Source of the DNA: Saccoglossus kowalevskii
Lineage: Eukaryota > Hemichordata > Enteropneusta > Harrimaniidae
Length of the DNA stretch: 26,803 bases
Direction of reading: 5' to 3'
NCBI RefSeq assembly: GCF_000003605.2
Contig: NW_003143807.1
Location: forward strand, 186,936-213,738
The position numbers and the translations under genes are program-made. The notes beneath the pieces are model-generated. The model was not told the DNA's origin. It worked only from the letters and a program-made list of their open reading frames with translations, and did not search any database. Positions 11,101-23,100 of this stretch are shown one piece after another. Position 1 is the first letter of the stretch. The number at the start of each line of letters is the position of its first letter.

Positions 11101-14100
11101 AGTACTAATTTTACAGAAGCTACTATATTGACATTCAATGCACTTATCATGGCGTTGATTCGTTTCACAGCAAGTTCAAGAGCAAGCAGTAAAGCAACGA
11201 GTAAGAAAAGCAAGAGTGCAGACAGCTCTCGAATGAAGGCAGTAAGAAGCCGAGCATCAGCAAAACGCCGTGCAGCCGACTCTGGTTCCAGTAGTGAGGA
11301 TAGTAGTGATGATGAAAGACACAGATTGAATGCAAGTGGTGTCAGTTTTAGAGATAAGAGTTTGCCGGCATCAGCGAAATCGGTTGCATCACAGAAGTCA
11401 ATTTCTGAGTTAGTAGCCGAGGCGGAAGCCATTGCTGCTGGTGGAAAACCAGATAAAGATGGCGAGAAAGGAGTAGACGAGGAGAAAGAAGTGGAGGTGG
11501 AGACACCTGTCCCTGTTGAGAGATCTGTGGATGATATTATTGCATCTTTGAAAGCTTCTAGAGGAGGAAAGTAAGTAGGAAGTGTTGTGAAGATATTCAT
11601 TATATAAAATTATCAGAGATTGATATTAAAACAATTAACTGGTTGTCCAGTGGCACAGTTTTGAAAAATGGTTGTCCAACTGACAAAGAAGTTATCCATT
11701 CGAAATTGTAAAAATTTTGTAGCCAGAAAGCTTTTGCTAACAATTCATGATCAATTACTAACACACGAAAATCTCATAAAAAGCAAGATTTGAATGAGAT
11801 AGCGCCCTCAAAGTTCAATCATGAACACATAGAAAGTGAGATTTGAACCAGATCTTGGTAGTTTCATTGTGGAGTCACTATATTTCACAGATCGTTTTTA
11901 GTGACATTCTAATGAAAAACTATTTGGAAGTGTTTTTTTTCAGTGAATATATACCGGTAGGTATTAAATTACGGTACATTGAAACAAAAAAAACATGTAT
12001 TTTTAGTGTTCATGATTTTATTTTCACAGCTAACTCAATATGTGCAGTGCTCAAAATTGATAGTTGTATTTAGCATGAGACAACCACATGTGAAAATGAG
12101 TTGTTCATTTGGACAACCGTGAAAATAAATTGGTATTTTCACTATATGATATGTACATGAGCCAAAAACATAATTCCCTCGGTTTATTTCCGTGGATTTA
12201 AAATACTTTGTAATTCATATGATATTGCATGTCTCACTGAGCGTTGTATAATTTGTGAAATCGTTGATACCATTATAATTTCAGTGAATCCATATGCAAA
12301 TGATAAAATTGTGGTAATCATATCACCAAAAATTATAGTTTAATTATACATTAAATTGTCAATGCAGGTTTTTTTGTGTTAATTAAGTCATTCAGTTTGA
12401 ACAAATAGGTTATAGGTTTTAGCCACAGTCAGCTGGCGCACGTGTGATAATAAAATAAATGTGATATTTACTACATGGGGCCGCCATCTTGAATGCGGCA
12501 TAAAACTAAATAAGAGACGTTGGAAACGCGTTTTTCAGATTCCTATAAATCAGGATGAAAATGCCAATATTTTTACAGAAATACATGTAAGATTCGTTGT
12601 GGTAATATTAAACCAACCGATAACAAAATCCAGCCGAATTCAACGTTTTTCTGTGGAAACATAGAACACTTTCCCGGGGTATTTAAAACCAAAAATTGTC
12701 ATTCCAGCTCAGCAGCCAATCAGCGACGGCCTTACAGTTAGATGACAATTTTGGTTTTACCAGTGAGTTAAACTTGCTTTTGGTGTCAGAGACATTACAA
12801 AATTATTACTTAATCTTTGCACTTTAAGACTAACTCTAATTTGTTTTTTTTCACAGACGAGAAATGTCAGCAGCTGATATTAAAATTCAACAAATTATGC
12901 AGAGTGTGATGGTAAGAGCTAAAGCTGTTTTAGGTGATGATATGGAGGAGGAGGTAGCTGAGGAGGAAGAAGAAGAGGAGTCGGAGGAAAAGAAAGAGGA
13001 GGAAGAGGATGGATATGAACAAGCTGATATTGTACCAGGGTTACCTGACATTAGTGTTATTATAGAAGCAGCAGAAGAGGATGAGACTACTGATGACCAA
13101 GAGTTGCTAGATGATATAAATGAAAATATAGAGGATGTGAGTATATTTCTCATTTCTGATGTCATAAAAACAAAAGATTATTCAAGTATCACCACTTGGT
13201 GGAGACATACTGTAAAAGACTTGAATTCTTCATTAGGTCTTTAATTAGTCCCCGTTCGGACGCAGTCCGAAAACGAGGACTTATGTTTTGACTATGTGTG
13301 CGTGCGTCCGGACCTGTATCTTGTTTCTGTATCTGTAAATGCCTAGACCAATTACAATCAAACATGATATTATACATATGCACATGAATTTGTTTCACGA
13401 TCTGATTCAAGATGGCCGAGTGGCGGCCATTTTTGTTCTAAAAATCATCAAAATCAAGCATTTCTTGGCTGTTTACAGATGGATTTTATTCAAACTTGGT
13501 ATATACATTGGACATTGTAGGACCTTGATGCACATCATTTTGTTTTCAGATAAGATTCAAAATGGCCGACTGGCAGCCATCTTGTTTTAATAATACATGT
13601 AGTGCCATATCTCTGACTTGTTGTGACTGATTATGTTCAAATTTTAAATATTCATTATACATCATGTCATAGATATACAGATATATTGGTTTGACGAGTC
13701 TATTAAAAATGGCCAAATGGTGGCCATTTTTGTGCTAAAAAAATCATCAAAATCAAGCATTTTGTTCAAACTTGTGACATACATTAGACATTACAGGTTC
13801 CTGATGCATGTTATTTTATTTTTTAGATCGGATTCAGAATGGCTGACTAGTTTTGTTTATATCACTGTTTTCAAAATTTGCTAAAATAAAACCAAGAATA
13901 TATTTATAAAACTTACTACCAGCACATATACTTCTGATCTATGTAGTAGTGTAGTCTTGAACTCCTGGGAGCACCCAATTTTAAGGTCAACAATTTCAAT
14001 AATGTCTGATAATATTGTCTTGCTTGTACTAGTTTGAAAGGTACCATATCAGTGCTATGGAGCATCTAAGGTGTTGTTTCTACTATGCCAAGCCCTTTAA

Positions 14101-17100
14101 GGTAGCGAGACTATTATTTGCATACTTGTTTTCATCTTCTAATTGTGACTAAATGACTACAAATAGACCCGGGAAAGTATATATTTTTAGAATCGTCAGA
14201 CTTCAAGCTTTTCACAAGTGTATTTTGCATGCCCGTATCTGCATTCTACGACGCGTTACTCAATCAAAGGTGAAAAATTACTTTTTCTGTAAAAAAAATA
14301 ATTACGCATTTATGCTGGCGATAAGAAGTATTTTTTTCACTTTTCCTAGTTGTTCAATAGTCTGGTAAATTGAATGTGTCTGGTCAGTTTTATTCAAGCA
14401 ACGCGTTTTAAAAAATAGTGTGCTGAATTTCAATTACTGTTTTAGTCACATTTNNNNNNNNNNNNNNNNNNNNNNNNNNNNNNNNNNNNNNNNNNNNNNN
14501 NNNNNNNNNNNNNNNNNNNNNNNNNNNNNNNNNNNNNNNNNNNNNNNNNNNNNNNNNNNNNNNNNNNNNNNNNNNNNNNNNNNNNNNNNNNNNNNNNNNN
14601 NNNNNNNNNNNNNNNNNNNNNNNNNNNNNNNNNNNNNNNNNNNNNNNNNNNNNNNNNNNNNNNNNNNNNNNNNNNNNNNNNNNNNNNNNNNNNNNNNNNN
14701 NNNNNNNNNNNNNNNNNNNNNNNNNNNNNNNNNNNNNNNNNNNNNNNNNNNNNNNNNNNNNNNNNNNNNNNNNNNNNNNNNNNNNNNNNNNNNNNNNNNN
14801 NNNNNNNNNNNNNNNNNNNNNNNNNNNNNNNNNNNNNNNNNNNNNNNNNNNNNNNNNNNNNNNNNNNNNNNNNNNNNNNNNNNNNNNNNNNNNNNNNNNN
14901 NNNNNNNNNNNNNAAACAATGTGACTTCATGAACACATGTGACCACTGTGCTACATGTACCAGTGATAACCATGATGCAGTGTATGTTTATTTTTATTAT
15001 AAATTCTAATCTTTATACAAAATTATTATTTTAGGAAGCTGCAGTGACTGATGCGAATGGTGTAGAGATTGTTCAACCCCCCAAGTCAGAAGATGCCCTA
15101 GAGGAAGATAAGAAACCAGAGGATGCAGTCACAACAAAGCCATCCCAAGTTGAATTTGATGAAAAGATTGAATTGATACCAGATGAAGGTATTGTTGTTG
15201 ATTTAGAGCAAGCCTGGCAGGTAAGCATCATTTATAGATGTTCTAACACTACAGTAATGTACTTTATTTTCACTTGGAATTTTATTTTCGCTATTCGCTG
15301 AATGAATGATTCAGTAAAGATAAAATCCAGTCAAAATAACTTTTTTTCTATATTCTACATTCAACTCATTAAAAATCAATGTAAATAAACTCCATACAAA
15401 ATACCCAAAATGTATTTTCAGCAAAAAGTAATTCCAGCTAAAATAAAGTATTTTACAGTATTATTGAATGTGAAATGCAGTGGCATACATTTCACGCCCT
15501 GTAAAATTTTCAATACATCAAACTGTGTAAATCATTGTCTCGCATACGGAAAAGTATTTTTATTGAGTTATAATGATTTTTTTCATACTGGCATTATGAT
15601 AAGAAATAAAAAGTGCCACCTACATGTACCATCTCCATTCATGTTGTATTATTCAGATTCACAAATAAAAATTCATTTTAAATTATAAATTAAATTATAA
15701 GTTATTCATCTCAATTTGTGAACAATACTCATTTGAAACAAAAAAAAAATTGTTATTACTATTTTTCAGGATGTCAACGCACCAGAATCAGTTACATATG
15801 AAGACATTGTCAATATAGAAGGTGAAATACAGCCACTGGAATCCAGAATAGAAATCTCTAAGACTGACCTACCACGAGCAAAATCCAAAATCCCAATTTT
15901 CAGTAGCTCTGTCTCATTCTTGTCTACATGGGCACCAAAGGAGAAACCTAAAACAGAGGTGAGAATTTGTTCAAAGATCATTGATAAACCTTGTGGCTCT
16001 TCCACATGGTCAGATTGGATCAGCAGTGTACACCTGACTAAATGAACCTGAGAATGCCTAGGTGAATTGATTGATCCTCATGTACAGTCTGTAAGGATGT
16101 TGTAAATGAAGTTTTTGACTAATCAAAATGCAGCTGCCCGGTTAATTTGTAAATCAAAGAAATCGGATCATGTCAGTCCACTTCTAAAATCACTGCACTG
16201 GTTACCAATTACATCTCGTATACATTAAAAAGTCAGAACTATTTGTTACAGTTCCATAGCTGTCACCGGTCCATCATACATATCATAACTACTTCAACTA
16301 TATACTCCTGCCAGATAACTTCGTTCATCCTCAGACACCCGTATTTTCTTGAAACCGTGCGTTTCAACCAAAACATATGGTGAACGCACATTTGCTCATA
16401 TTGGCCCCACTACATGGAACAATCTACCATATGATGTCCGCCACTCAAGTTCTCATGACTCTTTTTGTAATAGGTTGAAGACTCACCTATTTGATTTGAA
16501 TTGAAATTTACTTTTTTTTTTTTTTATGCGCTTAGAGCTAATTTAGGTTAAGTGGAATATAAATACTCTTCATTATTATTATTATTAATTGATTTTTGCT
16601 TTGTTTTCATCATAGAAGAAACAACCCCCTAGAGAACCAGAGAGAATGAGTATTCATCATTTCTGTACACATGCACCAGAGTTACCACTTCCTGGTCATT
16701 TACAAGCAGTCAGTAGAACCTACCATACACCAGCCAAGTATGGAATACAACAAAACATGGACAGGGTAAGTTGTCATACAACCATGTACACATACACATT
16801 TATAAATATTTTGAAATCTATAATATAATGTTTCTATTGCTATTTATGTTTGGAGGTAGACAACCTGTAATGTCTATTAGTCTGCTAACAGAATATAGAT
16901 GATAGAAACCAATAACCCCAGCTGGTAAAGTCTTCCAACCATGGCAGATCCATTATGCATTCTAAATGTTTCATTAAGTGATTTAAATAAGTTTGCCTCT
17001 GATTGGAGAAAAAGCTCTAACACCTAACCAGAAGACGAATCAGAAAAGGCCTTGCTTGTTCTCTTGGATTAGCCTCATATGAAGTTCTGGTGATAATATT

Positions 17101-20100
17101 TGTTGGAGTAGTGGAGGTCAGGCTATTTGCTAATTTTGTTAGATAGTTGATTAAACTAAAATTGCTTTGATTGAAATATATTTTTCGTATCTTCTTATCT
17201 ATGGCATCCCAAAATAACGTGTCAGCTTTGATGGCTATGATGATAATAATGGCAAACAATGTGCACTGACTATTCAATACATTCATCAGATCATGTAAAA
17301 CATTGGCTGGATCTTGTTGTCTGTAGCTTATTTTTTTATTGAAAGTCTCAGAAAGTCTCTGAGATTGTGACAATTAGTCTAAAAGTTTTCAAGATTGTGG
17401 ATAATACAAATTTGATTGAGCTTTCTACTTCCGTATTTGTCCTATTAGAAGTGCATATAAACCTAAAATCAAATTTGTTTAATACTGAATAATTAAAAAT
17501 GTAACTTATTTTGACCATTGAAATGTTTCAGATCTGAAATTTACGTAAGCGTATGCTCTACCGGTACTATTAGAGCAAATATAGGAATATTAATTTTTGA
17601 ATTACCGACCGACTAATTAAGTAATGTAATTTAAAACTGCTAACAAGTTTGGAGCTATGGAGAAATCACCTTGTAATATGTGTTTGTATTCATTTGATGT
17701 AACCAACTGCTCGGTAAAATATCAATAATTTATCATTTTATGTTTTCTCTTTTGAGAGGCATACTCATTTGTTCATCCAAATATTGCCAAAAAAAAAAAT
17801 TTTAATTGTTGATAAAGTAGTTGACATATGTTACAATCACACTCCATTACCTTTGTTTGACAGCATTCAAGATTCACAACTCAGAGCTACTATTCTCAGC
17901 TATCAGACTCCCAGCATACAATGCAGCAACAGATAGACGACTATCAGGACCGGGACCGTCGCATGTCGGCTGCCGCTAAAAGAATACTTGAGGTAGCATC
18001 TGATGATTCGCTGGATGCATGGCAGCAAAGAGCAGATGAGCTGGTCAGTATAAATCTTCACATTCTCAAAAAAAAAATGCACATACACTTTGTAAACTAT
18101 GTATTTATTGTATGCCTGATGATCGAAGTATGACTTAAAGTTCAAAGTGTGCTTCAATGGTCTGCCAGTTTTGAACCTCTCACAAAAACCGCTTTTTGTT
18201 GTCAATGTATCTCCAGGGTTGCATTTCTGGTCACACTTTGGGTGGGTACTGGTAAATAATATACAAATATTGACCCTGACCAAGGTTGATATACAGATTT
18301 GTCAACCCGGAGAAAACAAACTGAGGCAAAGCAAATTCTGAAATGCCATGTGAATTTCAAGTTTCAATGTTTTGTATGCATTGAAAAGTATGGAAAAAAA
18401 AACATGATGAAAAAAGCAGTTGATGACTCTTTCCATGTGTCAAGACAAAACCATGCAAAAATTGAGAGATGTTTACTAACAACTGCCACTGTTTAATTTC
18501 AAGTTCAATGGAGAAGACTGCGATAGAGTTGATGGTAAAAAGATGTCAGTAAATACAGACGTGTCCAGGTAAGAAAATATCTATCATTATACCAGTATTA
18601 CATAGTATTACAGTATGATACAAACATGGTAGAATGACTTTGTTGCACAAGAATTGTATTTCTAACACTGCAAACTATTGTTTTTGACTTGTAGATTTGT
18701 GTTCTCAGTAATACATAGTGTACTATAATGCTGATTTAGGATATACTATTTATTTATTCATCAGGCTTTATTGGACTCCAGCTCCTCCCAAGATGGATGT
18801 ACCACCAGCTTATGTAAAGAGTCACTTGTTTCCTGGTTACCATGGGGCGGCATTAGCTGAGGAAAGCGTACAAGCACCAACAATTGGTGAGGAGTCTGGT
18901 GAGAGTGAGGCTGAGTTGGTTAGTATCTATGATGAAGGGGATGTAGAAGAGAAGCTACAAAGGGAAAGGTGAGGGCGCTCTTCTCTAAATGTCTTAGAAA
19001 GTAATTCAAAACTGTCCATATTCTTGTTGCCGCTATAAATGATATTTCTTTGCAAATAACGATCTATAAATGTAAAATGTTTTGCTGTTCTTTAAAAAGT
19101 TTACTCTAAGCATGTCCATAATCTTCATATATGAACGTTAACTGCGTACAGATGTATGTCAAAATAGGTTTATAAATATGTAGATTTCCTTATGCTAATT
19201 GAAATACGCTTCTCAGTTCACATGTATACAATATACATGGGCGACACCCACTCATCCCCCTATATTCGATGCAATGCTTGCATTTAACTTTGGTATCTTG
19301 TAATTCCGATTAGGCATGTCATGTTTGAAACAAAATGTGGAAAAATTAAAATCATGACTTTGGTGGAATAATTATGTGATTAGGATTAAGGTAGTTCTCT
19401 ACCATTAAAATATTACAAACTTTATAATTAAAAAATTGTTGTGTGATGATTCACATACATGCAAGTAATATATGCATATAATATTCAAAATTTTTAGACA
19501 GCCATATGTAGCTTCATAACGCTATATACCGGTAATCATATTTTTAGAATAGGTCACCGAACAAAATTTTGAGATATGATGGAATATTTCTGCCATAGGA
19601 ACCAATTGTAAACTATTCAAAACATGCATTTTTTAATCAATTTCTGAGGTCGTTTTGTGGAAAACTTTTGGTGACCAAATATTTCTGTTTCAGAATTTTG
19701 AATATTACAGTACCCCAACCCCTCTTGCTCGAGTTCAAGGGTTTCTGAGTATGTTTTTTAATGTTAGCAAACTATCTTAATGTCTTGTGCTTATATTATG
19801 TATAGAACACTGACCAGAGTGTATGGTTCCAATGAAGATGTGAGTAAAGTCCCTAAACCTAGACAATTGAAACCCAAGACACCAGCAAGATCACCATCTG
19901 TAAGTTCAAAGTCAACCACTGAGCCTGAAAGAATGAAGAAAAAAGGTAAAGATTTCAACTGTGTTTTACAATAATTGGGTAACACAAACAAGCCTTTAGA
20001 AACTGTAGGGGTTGGGGTAGAAACAGATAAGGCAATTCAGTTTGCAGAATGTGTGGATAAAAAGCAATCTCTAACTGTAGTCAGGGTTTCATGTGCAATG

Positions 20101-23100
20101 AAGATCTCGCAAGAATTGAAGAAGCCACATGGATTGTGAGATGATCGTCAACATTTTATTTAAATCCTTTGATGTGTTTAAGTATTACGTTTACTGTAAT
20201 TAATAAATACTACAGGTATGGTAAGATATCCGCTATGCCAATAGTCTAGCAATTCAGTTAATATTCAGTGTTAACCATTTTTCATTACGAGTCTTGTTCA
20301 CTACGGAAATTTTGCTTTGATTCTAAAGTTTTTGAAACTTTTTTTTTTATCTAGGAGCACCTCTGCCAATACGTGTCAGAGTCAAAGACATTGAACTCCC
20401 TGAAGACTTACCACTCTCTGTTGCAGCTGACAAACTGTACAACAGTGTACAGAAGTGGGACGATATCCCACAATTCAAAGCATACATAGAAGCCTTATCA
20501 GGTAGTGCGAAGTGTTCTAATGTGTCAAAAGGTAGTTTGGTGTTTGAAGTGGACTGTAACAATCCTAAAGCGGCAGATGCTGTCTGGTCAGCTTACCAGA
20601 GTGGCCGCTTAGAACAGTTACTTAAGGAAAGTCTGATGAAAAAAACTGGTGCTCACAGACTAGTGCTTGAGATAGTCATTGGTGAGGAGGAGTTCCAAGG
20701 GCTGAAAAGAGAACTTTCAGAAGGTGAATTGACTTTTCTTTGCCTCTCTTCTCATCAGTCATGATTCAGATTTGTTGGAATAGCTTTTGCATGCATATGA
20801 ATACACATGTTTTTTCTCATTCATTCAAATTTTTAGTTTGTTGTTATCACATCTCTTCCTCAAGTTTTCAACACGGAGACTTGTGTTCTCACTGTTTTGC
20901 TGCATATTTTCCAACATGTTGACATAAATACATGTTTATTGCACCCAATTGTCAGCACATTTCAATAGTTAAATTATTTCAATCACTATTGCATTCTTCA
21001 CCCATACTGAACACTGTCTCAGAATGATTTTTTTCCACCATTACCAGTAATGTCAGTTACAAATACCAGTAACTTCACTGTTAATTCATTCATGTTTGAT
21101 TTGCATATAAGTAAACACAAATGATATCCATCAGATTGCTGTACATCATAGTGGCATTGATATTGAAGAGATTGGCGTCACTTTTGATGTCACAGATCAG
21201 ATATACAACAACAAAAACGCAGCTGTATTTCATATAAACATTTCTGCTGCACCTGTTGTAAAATTTGTTAATTTGCATGCTTAGTAAATAAGCATGACAG
21301 TCACCTGTTTCCTCAATATTAATATATATAAGTTGCAATGTACACGATTTATTTATTCACATAATATTGATAATTGTTTGCACATACACTCTAGCTGAGG
21401 AACAAGATGAAGACATAGGTGCCATGGTGACAGGTCAGTCCACTATCAGCACTATCTTTGTTATGCAAATGCACAATGTAAAATATTGCAAGTACATGCA
21501 TAATAATTTTATCACTTGTTTTGGTCACTTTCAAACTGACCAATAAATGGAAGAGAAGTGTGAAAAATGACCCAAAAATTGGTGCCACGATTATTATGTA
21601 GTGCCCTCCAATGTCTATGCTAACTATGTTTGTGCTTTTGTTTTTATTTTTTTAATTCACAGGATATTAACAATTTAATTATTCATTTTAGGAGATAAAG
21701 CCCGTCCTTCAAGGACCAGTGTGGCCGAGATGAGACAGATGTTTTCCAAGATGGCTACTATCAATCCAAGTGAAAAACAAAGACCTTTTGAAATACCAGA
21801 TGAAGACATTTTTCCAGCTGAAGTTCCCATTAGGTACTTAATCAGAAGTTTTAATTTGTATTGAGTCCATTAAAATATATACCGCTAATTATAAATAAAT
21901 AATATTGACTTTATGTCATTGTACATAGTGGTGTGGTAATTTCAGTGTTTAATAAGTAAATTAAAATTATTTTATGAAAAACATTGACCCTTCTTAATGC
22001 TAAATTATTCCCTATTTATTTGAGTCAGACATTTCTTATATATTAATCAGAAGATTATTGTACACATTCTGAATATTCACTAAAACTTTAGAACAATGTT
22101 TGATGAATAAAATAAAATCTATATAGAGATAACGTGCATCCTCAATATTAAGTAAATCTCATTCTGCTGTGTAGGAGAGCTGTATCCTGTCCTAATTTGC
22201 ATGAAGAAGAGGAAGAATGGGATATCACATTTCCTGGGGATTTCAACACTTACATGAAAGAGCTACAGATCCAGAAACAACAAATAGAAGACGTGAAATC
22301 TGGGAAAATGAAAGAACCGTACAGCAAAGCAGAAGAAGATCCAGCAAGAGAAATTGTATGTATGGAGTATGGGTTTTAATTGTGCTTTAAATCAAATTTA
22401 TACTTATAATTGTATCCTGATCATATTTTAAATAGCTAAATTGTTAAATGATGATGCATTCACACTAATTCTGAGACTACATTGGATACAGGCTACTTTC
22501 ACAGTAGTTGAAATGCCAACCTACCTTGCCCTGTTGTTAAAATCACATTTTGTGATGATACTTTTTGTCTTATTGGCATTTGATAATATAAATATTCATG
22601 AATTGCCAGACTGGTATTATTTGATGATTTTTCCTGATTCATTGTAAATCAGTGGGAGTTGGAACATGTTTCAAAAGTGTTAGCAAATGGAATTTGAACA
22701 AAAAAAATTAAATACCGGTAACAAGCCAAAATGTCAGTACTAATATGAAAACATCTTTGAATTAAAATAGTCTATAATAGTCCTATAAATGTCATCATAA
22801 TTGTTCTGTTTTATGTAATCTTTACAGGTTTCCAGTCTCTCAAGAAGTATTGAACAGTTGACCCCTGTACAAGTAATCAAGAAAGGTATTGTTAGTAGTA
22901 AACTTAGAAGCATGACATATAAGAATCACCTTGCGTGAAATCTACTTGCTTATTTTGGAGCAAGATAAACCAATTAATAATCCAAAACTATGTAGATAAA
23001 TCTAAATCCCACAATCCCAATTCAATCTCAAAAGAGATGTCCCCAGTACTTACAATTAGTAATTTTCAAACAGGTTATATGATCTTTATTTTCCTTTATT

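Noticed and set aside
11061-11600. 179-codon minus-strand Ser/Leu-rich frame
   Set aside because: Antisense shadow of the Ser/Arg-rich coding exon at 11171-11570.
12887-13165. Minus-strand serine-rich frame
   Set aside because: Antisense of the Glu-rich exon (GAG/GAA read backwards as Ser/Leu codons).
14420-14973. Open frames across the N run
   Set aside because: They consist of unknown bases and carry no coding information.
21113-21284. Plus-strand open stretch reading HHSGIDIEEIGVTFDVTDQ and onward to a TAG
   Set aside because: It looks protein-like, but the candidate acceptor is poor, its phase does not match the preceding exon, and a stop follows without a donor. It could be revisited with RNA data.
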